Positions 29,822 through 38,309 of a stretch of 39,844 nucleotides of DNA are shown piece after piece. The translations under genes were made by a program, and so were the position numbers. Below the pieces are notes generated by a model. That model searched no databases and had not been told where the DNA came from. It saw only the letters and a program-made list of their open reading frames with translations. This stretch comes from Pseudomonas viridiflava (GTDB taxonomy: Bacteria; Pseudomonadota; Gammaproteobacteria; Pseudomonadales; Pseudomonadaceae), in NCBI RefSeq assembly GCF_900583165.1, contig NZ_UTKY01000014.1, positions 1 to 39,844 of the forward strand, written 5' to 3'. Numbering within the stretch: position 1 is the first letter of the stretch; each line of letters opens with the position of its first letter.

Positions 29822-30484
29822 TTATTTGCGTTCTGCCAGCACCTTTAGGGCCTGCGCAGCGGCCCGCTCCTGCCCCGCCTGCGCCGTAGCATTCGCCGCA
29901 TCGCGCCAGCGCTGCGCATCCACATTGGCCGGCAACTGGCTCGGCCGCTGGGTAAGGATTGCCCAGTTCCCGGCACTTTCCCATTTCGATTCAAAATCAC
30001 TGAAGCTCATCATCAGGCGCCGGTTCATGCCCGAGCGCAGCACCACCGTGCTCTTCTGCTGGTTGAACCCCACCACCACGACATAGCGCGCATCCGACCA
30101 CATCCCACCGCCGATCCGCGCCATCACCGGATAACCCGCGGCCACCTGCGCCAGCACCGCCGTCAGCTTGGCGTCCAATGGGTACACCATCAGCCCGTAT
30201 TCGCGCGCCAGCACTTGCATGTTGCGCTCCAGGTCCGCTTCGCCGCCCGGCAAATGCAGCGGTTTATCCAGCAAGCCCGGTGTCATGACAATGCCTTGTT
30301 GCGACAGCATGCTGGCTAATGCCGTAGGACCGCTCTGATAGGCCTCCCCGCGAAAAGTCGGCACGCCGTTGAGCTCGACACGCTCCGGCAAGCCCGGCAG
30401 CTTCGACGGCGCAGAGGAACAGGCTGCAACACCTAGGGCGCAAGCAAGCAACAAGGTTTTTGGAAGGATCGACCGTAACCGCAA
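29822..30484 (-). CDS. C39-peptidase-like lipoprotein, catalytic residues lost
   Basis: 220 residues. The lipobox ends at Cys22 (LGVAAC), so it is a lipoprotein. The body resembles lipid-anchored C39 peptidases (RVELNGVPTF, then YQSGPTALASML, VVLRSGMNRR, WESAGNWAIL). Active members have YxCGP and a His before YxVVVGYD; here the Cys is Ser51 and the His position is Arg133 (DARYVVVVGFN). It is therefore probably a non-catalytic binding protein. A heptad-like Ala/Gln-rich tail follows. It stands alone between pbpG and the small membrane protein. Its target is unknown. Confidence 0.75.
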   Translation of the reverse strand: MRLRSILPKTLLLACALGVAACSSAPSKLPGLPERVELNGVPTFRGEAYQSGPTALASMLSQQGIVMTPGLLDKPLHLPGGEADLERNMQVLAREYGLMVYPLDAKLTAVLAQVAAGYPVMARIGGGMWSDARYVVVVGFNQQKSTVVLRSGMNRRLMMSFSDFESKWESAGNWAILTQRPSQLPANVDAQRWRDAANATAQAGQERAAAQALKVLAERK

Positions 30485-30695
30485 TTTTTTACTCTCTTGA
30501 TCAACTGCCGGTAAGGGCCATGATCATAGGGCGCCCGGCCACGCGGGTATAGCCTCAAACGCCAGTTAAACACCCGGGATAGAGCAAAGAAGTTGGAAGG
30601 ACTCGACCATTGGTCAATAGCAGGCAACCGCCAGTTGACTAGACTGTCCATTGAAAAGACTGTGTGTGCCCCCAGCGGGGCGAGAGGAGGCCAGA

Positions 30696-30848
30696 ATGAG
30701 CCTTGCTACAACGATTTTCATGTTGATCTGCGGTTGGCTGGCCGTTGCCGGCGCCATGTTGTGGGGGGTGTTGCGTATTACTCGCAGGCACCATCACCCC
30801 CACGTCAAACCCGCCAAGCCCCATAAGGCCGTGGTTCGCCACGCCTAG
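30696..30848 (+). CDS. Small membrane protein, 50 residues
   Basis: One transmembrane segment (TIFMLICGWLAVAGAMLWGV, about residues 6-25) followed by a basic His-rich tail (ITRRHHHPHVKPAKPHK). GGAGG lies about 7 bases before the ATG at 30696. Its stop codon shares CTAG with the stop of the convergent lipoprotein gene. The family is unknown to me. Confidence 0.7.
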   Translation: MSLATTIFMLICGWLAVAGAMLWGVLRITRRHHHPHVKPAKPHKAVVRHA

Positions 30849-31255
30849 CCCGGCATGCAATTAAAGTCCTGGGTCGCCGCGACTTCATTGCCGTGACCAT
30901 CTTTTAGGGATGCACGCACGGTGGTGCCCAGACTTGATTCCGTCAGGGTGTAGTGCTCACCCGCCTTGAAGTGCTTGTAATCGACGCGCCCTTGGCAATC
31001 CTGCTGGTTGTCGTCGCCTGGCTCCTCTTCGAACAGCGTCACATCCAGGCGGTGATCGCCCGGGCTCACTTCAAAAAAGCGTCCGTCATCCACACGTTTG
31101 CCGTCGACGCGCTCGGCCATCAGATCGTTCGGCGCTTCTTCTTGCAAACCAATCCACGCTTCGCTTGGGTCCGCTTTCGGGATCGGGCCGGCGCATGCCG
31201 ACAGCAATAAAACAGCGCCGAGGGCAGGGATCAGCAACAGGGGTTTAAGTGACAT
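30845..31255 (-). CDS. Small lipoprotein, 136 residues
   Basis: The lipobox LLSAC puts the lipid-bearing cysteine at residue 21. The mature part is acidic (MAERVDGKRVDDGRFFEV and EEEPGDDNQ). Its region DGRFFEVSPGDHRLDV resembles the beta-rich PEGA-like surface segments seen in other small lipoproteins. No function is known. The gene runs convergently with the 50-residue protein and both stops overlap in CTAG. Confidence 0.75.
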   Translation of the reverse strand: MSLKPLLLIPALGAVLLLSACAGPIPKADPSEAWIGLQEEAPNDLMAERVDGKRVDDGRFFEVSPGDHRLDVTLFEEEPGDDNQQDCQGRVDYKHFKAGEHYTLTESSLGTTVRASLKDGHGNEVAATQDFNCMPG

Positions 31256-31451
31256 GGCAGGGCTCCAAAAAAGACGATGTGTCCGATGGCTGACAAGCTT
31301 GGGGAGCTGACCTGATTAGAACAAATGAATACAGATGAAACGATCTTCAGCCCTTACCTAAATGTTCCTTCACCTGGCTGAAAGGTGCGTGTTAGGTGGG
31401 TCGGGCAAGACTGCCGGGGTTTGCAATCCTGCTTTCTCCGGAGACTTACGC

Positions 31452-34400
31452 ATGCTCGGGCTGGTAAAGACCGCACTGCAAAAGCCATACACCTTTATCG
31501 TGTTGGCCATATTCATCTGCATCATCGGGCCGATGGCGGCCCTGCGAACCCCCACCGACGTGTTTCCCGATATCGGCATCCCCGTGGTCGCCGTGGTCTG
31601 GCAGTACAACGGCCTCTCGCCGGACGCCATGGCCGGTCGGGTGATCTACACCTATGAACGCTCCTTGAGCACCACCGTTAACGACATCGAACACATCGAA
31701 TCCCAATCGCTACCCGGCATGGGCATCGTCAAAATTTTCTTCCAGCCGGGTGTGGACATCCGCACCGCCAACGCTCAAGTGACGGCAGTTTCACAAACCG
31801 TGCTCAAGCAAATGCCACCGGGCATTACGCCGCCGCTGATCCTCAACTACAGCGCCTCCACAGTGCCGATCCTGCAAATGGCGTTCTCCAGCCCCAGCCT
31901 CTCGGAGGCGAAGATCCGCGACCTGGTGCAAAACAATATTCGCCTGCCCCTAAGCGCCCTGCCCGGCCTGGCCATGCCCACGCCCATGGGCGGCAAGCAA
32001 CGCCAGATCACCCTGGATCTGGACCCGCAGGCGCTGGCCGCCAAAGGTTTGTCGGCTCAGGATGTAGGCAATGCGCTCGCCCTGCAAAACCAGATCATCC
32101 CGGTGGGCACCGCCAAGCTCGGCCCCAACGAATACACGATCCTGCTCAATAACAGCCCCAAGGCCATCGATGAACTCAACGACCTGCCGATCAAAACCGT
32201 CGACGGCGCGCTGATCACCATCGGCCAGGTGGCCCACGTACGCGATGGCTCGCCGCCGCAGACCAACATCGTACGCGTCGACGGCCACCGCGCCGTGCTG
32301 ATGCCGGCGCTTAAAAACGGCAGTATCTCCACCCTGTCGATCATCGATGGCATCCGCCAGATGCTGCCGCGCATCAACGAAACCCTGCCGCCGTCGCTGA
32401 AGACCTCGTTGCTCGGCGACGCCTCGGTGTTCGTCAAGCAATCGGTGGGCAGCGTTGCCCAGGAAGGCATCATCGCTGCGCTACTGACCAGCGCGATGAT
32501 CCTGCTGTTTCTCGGCAGTTGGCGCTCCACCCTCATCATTGCCGCCTCGATTCCCTTGGCGGTGCTATCGGCGATTGCGCTGCTGGCGGTCAGCGGGCAA
32601 ACCCTTAACGTGATGACCCTCGGCGGGCTGGCGTTGGCCGTGGGGATCCTGGTGGATGACGCCACGGTGACCATCGAAAACATCAACTGGCACCTGGAGC
32701 AAGGGAAGTCGGTGAAAACCGCGATCCTCGACGGCGCCGCGCAGATCGTCGGCCCTGCGTTCGTCTCGCTGCTGTGTATTTGCATCGTGTTTGTGCCGAT
32801 GTTCTTGCTGCAAGGCATTGCCGGTTACCTGTTCCGGCCGATGGCGCTGGCGGTGATCTTTGCCATGGCCAGCTCGTTTATTCTTTCGCGCACGTTGGTG
32901 CCGACGCTGGCGATGTTCCTGCTCAAGCCGCACACACCGGAACCCGGCGCGGGGCATCACCCGGAAGATCAATTCATCAACCACCATGAAGGCGAGCAGC
33001 ACGCCAAACCGCGCAATGCAGTGCTGCAAAGGGTGCTGAATTTTCAACAAGGGTTCGAGCGCCGCTTCTCCAATATCCGCGATACCTATCATGGTCTGCT
33101 GATGTTGGCGCTGGGCAATCGCAAGCGCTTTATCGTCGGTTTCCTGGCCTGTGTGCTCGCCTCGTTCCTGCTACTGCCAAGCCTGGGCCAGGACTTCTTC
33201 CCGGCCACCGATGCAGGCGCGTTGGCTCTGCATGTACGCTTGCCGCTGGGTACGCGCATCGAAGAAAGCGCGGCCGCGTTCGATCGTATTGAGGCGCGTA
33301 TTCGTGAAGTGATTCCCGCCGAAGAACTGGACACCATCGTCGACAATATCGGCATCCCGCTGAGCGGCATCGACATGGCCTACAGCAGCAGCGGCACCAT
33401 CGGCCCACAGGATGGCGACATCCAGGTCACCCTGAAAAAGGACCATGCCCCCACCGCCGACTACGTCAAGAAACTGCGTGAAGTCCTGCCGCAAAGCTTC
33501 CCCGGCAGTCACTTCGCGTTCCTGCCGGCCGACATCAGCAGCCAGATCCTCAACTTCGGCGCCCCTGCCCCGCTGGACGTGAAAATTTCCGGGCGCAACG
33601 ATGCAGAAAACCGCGCCTATGCGGTGGAGCTTGAACGTCGCCTGCAACACGTACCCGGCATCGCCGACCTACGTATCCAGCAGTCCACCGGCTACCCGTC
33701 GCTGCAAGTGAATGTCGACCGCCTGCGCGCCAATGGCCTGGGCATCACCGAGCGCGACGTCACCAACAGCATGGTCGCCTCCCTGGCCGGCACCTCGCAG
33801 ACCGCGCCGACCTTCTGGCTCAATCCGGCCAATGGCGTGTCGTACTCCATCGTCGCCGCCACCCCGCAATACCGCCTCGACAGCTTGCCGTCACTAGAAG
33901 CCTTGCCGGTGACCGGCGCCGATGGTCAGTCGCAAATCCTCGGCGGCGTGGCGAGCATTTCCCGCGTGCAAAGCCCGGCGGTGGTGACTCACTACAACAT
34001 TCAGCCGACCTTGGACCTGTACGCCAACCTACAGGGCCGCGACCTTGGCGGCGTGGCACGTGATGTGCAAAAAGTGCTGGATGACACCGCGTCAATGCGC
34101 CCCAAAGGCGCGACCATCAGCCTGCACGGGCAGATCGATGCGCTGCATGAGGCCTTCAGCGGTTTGAGCCTGGGCCTGCTGGGCGCGGTGGTGCTGATCT
34201 ACTTGCTGATCGTGGTCAACTTCCAGTCCTGGGCCGATCCGTTCGTGATCATCACCGCATTGCCAGCGGCACTCGCAGGGATCATGTGGATGCTGTTTCT
34301 CAGCGGCACCTCTTTGTCGGTGCCGGCGCTGACCGGGGCCATTTTGTGCATGGGCGTGGCCACCGCCAACTCGATCCTGGTGGTGAGTTTTTGCCGTGAA

Positions 34401-34673
34401 CGCCTGGCTGAACACGGCGATGCGCTCAAGGCGGCGATGGAGGCTGGCTACACACGTTTTCGCCCGGTGTGCATGACCGCCCTGGCGATGATCATCGGCA
34501 TGTTGCCGCTGGCCCTTTCCGAAGAACAAAACGCCCCCCTCGGCCGGGCAGTGATCGGTGGGTTGATCTTCGCCACCATCGCCACCCTGTTGTTTGTACC
34601 CGTGGTTTTCAGTCTGGTCCACGGTCGGCACCCTACTCGCGCTGTTGCAGGAGAAACCCCACATGTCGTCTGA
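31452..34673 (+). CDS. RND efflux permease (HAE/AcrB superfamily)
   Basis: 1073 residues. Twelve membrane helices and two large periplasmic loops are recognisable, with the proton-relay Asp pair in TM4 (GILVDDATVTIENI). The sequence FPDIGIPVVAVVWQYNGLSP is the N-terminal RND signature. A His/Glu-rich cytoplasmic loop (about 505-550, GHHPEDQFINHHEGEQH) is unusual. The permease is followed by the adaptor with an 11-base overlap and then the outer-membrane channel, a complete tripartite pump. In most RND operons the adaptor comes first. The ATG at 31452 has GGAG about 10 bases upstream. Substrate unknown; no linked regulator. Confidence 0.93.
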   Translation: MLGLVKTALQKPYTFIVLAIFICIIGPMAALRTPTDVFPDIGIPVVAVVWQYNGLSPDAMAGRVIYTYERSLSTTVNDIEHIESQSLPGMGIVKIFFQPGVDIRTANAQVTAVSQTVLKQMPPGITPPLILNYSASTVPILQMAFSSPSLSEAKIRDLVQNNIRLPLSALPGLAMPTPMGGKQRQITLDLDPQALAAKGLSAQDVGNALALQNQIIPVGTAKLGPNEYTILLNNSPKAIDELNDLPIKTVDGALITIGQVAHVRDGSPPQTNIVRVDGHRAVLMPALKNGSISTLSIIDGIRQMLPRINETLPPSLKTSLLGDASVFVKQSVGSVAQEGIIAALLTSAMILLFLGSWRSTLIIAASIPLAVLSAIALLAVSGQTLNVMTLGGLALAVGILVDDATVTIENINWHLEQGKSVKTAILDGAAQIVGPAFVSLLCICIVFVPMFLLQGIAGYLFRPMALAVIFAMASSFILSRTLVPTLAMFLLKPHTPEPGAGHHPEDQFINHHEGEQHAKPRNAVLQRVLNFQQGFERRFSNIRDTYHGLLMLALGNRKRFIVGFLACVLASFLLLPSLGQDFFPATDAGALALHVRLPLGTRIEESAAAFDRIEARIREVIPAEELDTIVDNIGIPLSGIDMAYSSSGTIGPQDGDIQVTLKKDHAPTADYVKKLREVLPQSFPGSHFAFLPADISSQILNFGAPAPLDVKISGRNDAENRAYAVELERRLQHVPGIADLRIQQSTGYPSLQVNVDRLRANGLGITERDVTNSMVASLAGTSQTAPTFWLNPANGVSYSIVAATPQYRLDSLPSLEALPVTGADGQSQILGGVASISRVQSPAVVTHYNIQPTLDLYANLQGRDLGGVARDVQKVLDDTASMRPKGATISLHGQIDALHEAFSGLSLGLLGAVVLIYLLIVVNFQSWADPFVIITALPAALAGIMWMLFLSGTSLSVPALTGAILCMGVATANSILVVSFCRERLAEHGDALKAAMEAGYTRFRPVCMTALAMIIGMLPLALSEEQNAPLGRAVIGGLIFATIATLLFVPVVFSLVHGRHPTRAVAGETPHVV

Positions 34674-35832
34674 TCACAAACCCTCGCGCAAGCGTCTGAT
34701 GCTCATGGGTGTCGGCGGCCTGACCCTAGCTGCGCTGTTGGTCGCCAACGGCCTGCACGCCCGCACACTGCATGAACAATCGGTCACCGCCTGGACCGAA
34801 ACCGCTGCCATCCCACAAGTGCTGGTGTTCCAGCCACGACAGAACGCCGCCGGCGACACCCTGCGCTTGCCCGCGCACCTCGAGGCCTGGAGTAAGGCGC
34901 CGATCCATGCGCGGGTCAGCGGCTACTTGAAGGACTGGAACGCCGATATCGGCGCGCAAGTTAAAGCCGGGCAGATCCTCGCTGAAATCGACAGCCCGGA
35001 CCTGGACCAACAGCTGGCCCAAACCCATGCCCGCTTGATTCAGGAAAAGGCCAACGCACGCCTGGCCGACACCACCGCCACACGTTGGCGAAACCTGTTG
35101 GCCAGTCACTCGGTGTCGCGCCAGGAAGCCGATGAAAAAACCTCCAATGCCGCAGCCGCCAAAGCCAACGCCGAGGCCGCCGCTGCGGATTACGCGCGGC
35201 TGTCAGCACTGGAGGGCTACAAGACGATCCGCGCACCGTTCGCCGGCACCATCACCGCGCGCAACACCGATATCGGCCAACTGATCAAGGCCGATACCGA
35301 CAGCGACCCGGAGCTGTTCAACATCGCCGACACCCATCAACTGCGCCTGTACGTGCCGGTGCCGCAGAACTACGCAACGGTGATCCACCCCGGCATTACG
35401 GCCGAATTGACGGTGCCTGAGCACCCGGGCGAACACTTCAAGGCACGCCTGATCGGCGACTCCACCGCCATCGACCGACGTTCCGGCACCTTGCTGGCGC
35501 AGTTCGTTGTCGACAACCCCAACGGCGAGTTGCTGCCCGGTGACTACGCCGAAGCGGCGCTGCCGATTCCGGCCGACACCCATGGCGTGAGCATCCCGGC
35601 GAGCGCGTTGATCTTCCGCGCCCAGGGCACTCAAGTCGCCGTGCTGAACGCACAAAACCATGTGCACCTGCAAAGCATCCATATCGGCCTCGACCTCGGC
35701 GAGCGCCTGGTGATTGACCAAGGCCTGAAACCCACCGACCGCATCGTCGACAACCCGCCCGACGCCTTGCGCGAAGGCGACCCGGTGCAACTGGCATTTG
35801 CCTCGGGAGGTGCGCATGCGCCCAAGGCTTAA
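34663..35832 (+). CDS. RND efflux adaptor (membrane fusion protein)
   Basis: 389 residues. An N-terminal anchor (LMLMGVGGLTLAALLVANGL) is followed by the lipoyl half-motif ARVSGYLKDWNADIGAQVKAGQ, a coiled-coil hairpin with Ala-rich repeats (about 125-180), the second lipoyl half FAGTITARNTDIGQLI, and the barrel domain. It bridges the permease and the outer-membrane channel. The ATG at 34663 has AGGAG upstream and overlaps the permease gene by 11 bases; the channel gene overlaps its end by 17. Confidence 0.93.
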   Translation: MSSDHKPSRKRLMLMGVGGLTLAALLVANGLHARTLHEQSVTAWTETAAIPQVLVFQPRQNAAGDTLRLPAHLEAWSKAPIHARVSGYLKDWNADIGAQVKAGQILAEIDSPDLDQQLAQTHARLIQEKANARLADTTATRWRNLLASHSVSRQEADEKTSNAAAAKANAEAAAADYARLSALEGYKTIRAPFAGTITARNTDIGQLIKADTDSDPELFNIADTHQLRLYVPVPQNYATVIHPGITAELTVPEHPGEHFKARLIGDSTAIDRRSGTLLAQFVVDNPNGELLPGDYAEAALPIPADTHGVSIPASALIFRAQGTQVAVLNAQNHVHLQSIHIGLDLGERLVIDQGLKPTDRIVDNPPDALREGDPVQLAFASGGAHAPKA

Positions 35833-37234
35833 CCCCCTCGCCGCATTGATACTGTTGGCTTTGCAGGGCTGCTCCATGGCGCCGGCCTACAAGGTGCCAA
35901 CCGTAGACTTGCCAGCCGGCTACCGCGAGCAGACCAGCAACGGCCCTTGGCACAGTGCACAACCGTCCGATCAACTGGCGTCTCAATGGTGGACGCTCTA
36001 CAACGATTCGCGCCTGAGTGACCTGCAACAGCAACTGCTTAAGGCCAACCCGGATTTGGCCGCCGCGCTGGCGCACTTCGATGCGTCCCAGGCGTACGCC
36101 AGCCAACTGCGTGCGGGGCTGTTCCCGCAAATCACCGCCAGCGCGCAACCGTTGCGCCAACGACAATCGAATTCACGCCCACTGCGTGGCGATACGCAGC
36201 CGTCGGTCTACAACAGCAACACGGCGGGGTTCTCGCTGAGCTATGACCTGGACCTGTGGGGCAAAATCCGCAACCAGGTCGCGGCTGGAGATGCCCAGGT
36301 GCAAGCCTCCGCCGACGATTTGGCGGTGGCGCGTTTAAGCCTGCAACATCAGCTGGCGAACTTGTATGTGCAGCTCAATGGGTTGGATGCACAAGTGCGG
36401 ATTCTCAACAGCTCACTGGAGGATTTCAGCCAGGCGTTGCAACTGACCCGCAGTCGGTATGAAGGCCAGATTGCGTCGGAGCTGGACCTGACCCGTGCGC
36501 AAAATCAGCTGGCTGAAGCCAAGGCGCAGTTGGATGAGATTCGTGGGCAACGCCACCTCACAGAGCATGCTATCGGTGAACTGGTAGGCGTTGCGGCCAG
36601 TGATTTTTCATTGCCACCGAGCCAGCAGTTGATCGCTTTGCCGGGCATCCCTGCGCAGTTGCCCAGCCAACTGCTGCAACGCCGCCCGGATATCGCAGCG
36701 GCCGAGCGACGAGTATTTGCCGCCAACGCCAATATCGGCGTGGCCAAGGCGGCGTGGTATCCCGACTTCAGCTTGACCGGGTTGATCGGCGGACAGACCC
36801 AAGGGGTGGGCAACTTGCTCTCTGCGGGCAATCGCTATTGGGCACTGGGGCCGCTGGTCAACCTGCCGATCTTCGATGGCGGCCGCTTGAGTGCCAATGA
36901 ACGACAAGCCAAAGCCGAATTCGAAGAAGCCTCGGCGCAGTATCGCAGCCATGTGTTGAAAGCCATCCGCGAAGTGGAAGACAACCTGGGGCAACTGCGG
37001 GATTTGCAGCAGCAAGCCCAGGATGAACAAGCGGCAGCGGATGCAGCGCAACACACCCAGGCGCTGGCGATGAACAGCTATCAGGCGGGAGCAGTGAGTT
37101 ATCTGGATGTGGTGACTGCGCAAACGGCAGCATTGCAGGCGCAGAGAACGTTGCAAGCGGTGCAGACCCGGCAATTACAGGCCAGCGTGGGGTTGGTGAC
37201 TGCGCTGGGAGGTGGCTGGCAACCTGGTGCTTAG
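35816..37234 (+). CDS. Outer-membrane efflux channel lipoprotein (OprM/NodT family)
   Basis: 472 residues from the ATG at 35816, preceded by GGGAGG 5 bases away. The lipobox ends at Cys19 (LALQGC). It has the two repeated outer-membrane-efflux domains, with the paired helices WWTLYNDSRLSDLQQQLLKANPDL, LLQRRPDIAAAERR and the C-terminal LDVVTAQTAALQAQRTL. It forms a trimeric duct through the outer membrane. It is the last gene of the RND operon. Confidence 0.94.
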   Translation: MRPRLNPLAALILLALQGCSMAPAYKVPTVDLPAGYREQTSNGPWHSAQPSDQLASQWWTLYNDSRLSDLQQQLLKANPDLAAALAHFDASQAYASQLRAGLFPQITASAQPLRQRQSNSRPLRGDTQPSVYNSNTAGFSLSYDLDLWGKIRNQVAAGDAQVQASADDLAVARLSLQHQLANLYVQLNGLDAQVRILNSSLEDFSQALQLTRSRYEGQIASELDLTRAQNQLAEAKAQLDEIRGQRHLTEHAIGELVGVAASDFSLPPSQQLIALPGIPAQLPSQLLQRRPDIAAAERRVFAANANIGVAKAAWYPDFSLTGLIGGQTQGVGNLLSAGNRYWALGPLVNLPIFDGGRLSANERQAKAEFEEASAQYRSHVLKAIREVEDNLGQLRDLQQQAQDEQAAADAAQHTQALAMNSYQAGAVSYLDVVTAQTAALQAQRTLQAVQTRQLQASVGLVTALGGGWQPGA

Positions 37235-37270
37235 CTGTATTGGGTCAGTTGATAGCTGTGTGACTGACCC

Positions 37271-37507
37271 ACCGCTATCGGGAGCAAGCCCCCTCCCACA
37301 CTTATCCTGCGCAAGACACAGAATGTATGAACGCAGCATGACCAATGTGGGGTGATTGCTCCCGATGGCAGTGGGTCAGTTGATATCTGTGTGAATAACA
37401 CACCGCTATCGGGAGCAAGCCCCCTCCCACACTGAATCAGCACAAGACACACATTGTATAAACACCGCAGATCCAATGTGGGAGGGGGCTTGCTCCCGAT
37501 AGCGGCC
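37271..37507. repeat. REP/REPIN cluster upstream of the RAYT gene
   Basis: A single inverted REP (37271-37300), a REPIN with a degenerate left arm (37346-37431) and a single REP (37477-37507), all sharing the GGGAGCAAGCCCCCTCCC core or its complement. The stretch 37235-37594 contains no other gene. Confidence 0.85.
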
Positions 37508-37594
37508 GCCCAGACACATCCTGCCAAAAGCCCGCCCATCGAACTCATACTCCCCGATCTAGCCTCTGAAAACACACCTTGAGAGGGCCAGGGA

Positions 37595-38053
37595 ATGGCA
37601 GATCTACCCGCGTCACACCGCCTGCGCATCGGACGCTTCAGCGAGCCCAACCGCATCTACCTCATCACCACCAATACTCATGAACGAATCCCTATCTTTA
37701 GCGACTTCAAGCTAGGCAGACTGGTGGTCTGGCAGTTTCGACTGGCTCAGTACCAAGGGCTGGCGAAGTCGCTGGCATGGGTGGTCATGCCGGATCATTT
37801 TCATTGGATTATTGAGCTGAAAAAGGGCTCCCTGGCAGATCTAATGTGCCAGGTGAAATCCAAAAGCACGCGCACCGTAAATGGCGCATGCGGACGCAAG
37901 GGACGGCTCTGGCAGGAGAGTTTTCACGACAGAGCACTGCGTAAGGAAGACGATTTAGTGAAGATGGCCCGATATGTTGTAGCCAACCCGCTGCGGGCAG
38001 GCCTGGTGAATCGGATCGGCGACTATCCACTATGGGATGCCATCTGGATCTAA
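37595..38053 (+). CDS. REP-associated tyrosine transposase (RAYT)
   Basis: 152 residues, the usual size for RAYT/TnpA-REP proteins. The HUH signature is HFH at 68-70 (VMPDHFHWIIEL), and the catalytic Tyr127 lies in ARYVVANPLRAGLV. The opening YLITTNTHERIPIFSD is also typical. Such single-strand transposases recognise and move REP/REPIN elements. REPs flank it closely on both sides (ending at 37507, starting at 38072), the usual arrangement. The ribosome site is weak (CAGGGA). Confidence 0.93.
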   Translation: MADLPASHRLRIGRFSEPNRIYLITTNTHERIPIFSDFKLGRLVVWQFRLAQYQGLAKSLAWVVMPDHFHWIIELKKGSLADLMCQVKSKSTRTVNGACGRKGRLWQESFHDRALRKEDDLVKMARYVVANPLRAGLVNRIGDYPLWDAIWI

Positions 38054-38071
38054 CATCCAACACAACTCAAC

Positions 38072-38295
38072 TGTGGGAGGGGGCTTGCTCCCGATTGCAG
38101 TGTGTCAGCCACACATATATTAACTGACCCACCGCCATCGGGAGCAAGCCCCCTCCCACACTTGCCCTGTGCCAGACATACAATCCAGACACATCGCAGA
38201 TCCAATGTGGGAGGGGGCTTGCCCCCGATGGCGGTTTATCAGTTGAAACAGGGTTGGCTGACACACTGCTTTCAGGACCAAGTCCCCTCCCACAG
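38072..38295. repeat. REPIN pair downstream of the RAYT gene
   Basis: Two REPINs, 38072-38160 and 38206-38295. The first has two good arms (TGTGGGAGGGGGCTTGCTCC and its complement). The right arm of the second is degenerate (GGACCAAGTCCCCTCCCAC). Between 38054 and 38309 there is nothing else. Confidence 0.85.
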
Positions 38296-38309
38296 TTTTT
38301 AACCATATC

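Noticed and set aside
30604..30614. GACCATTGGTC palindrome upstream of the small membrane protein
   Set aside because: A single short dyad with no second copy and no linked regulator; chance is likely.
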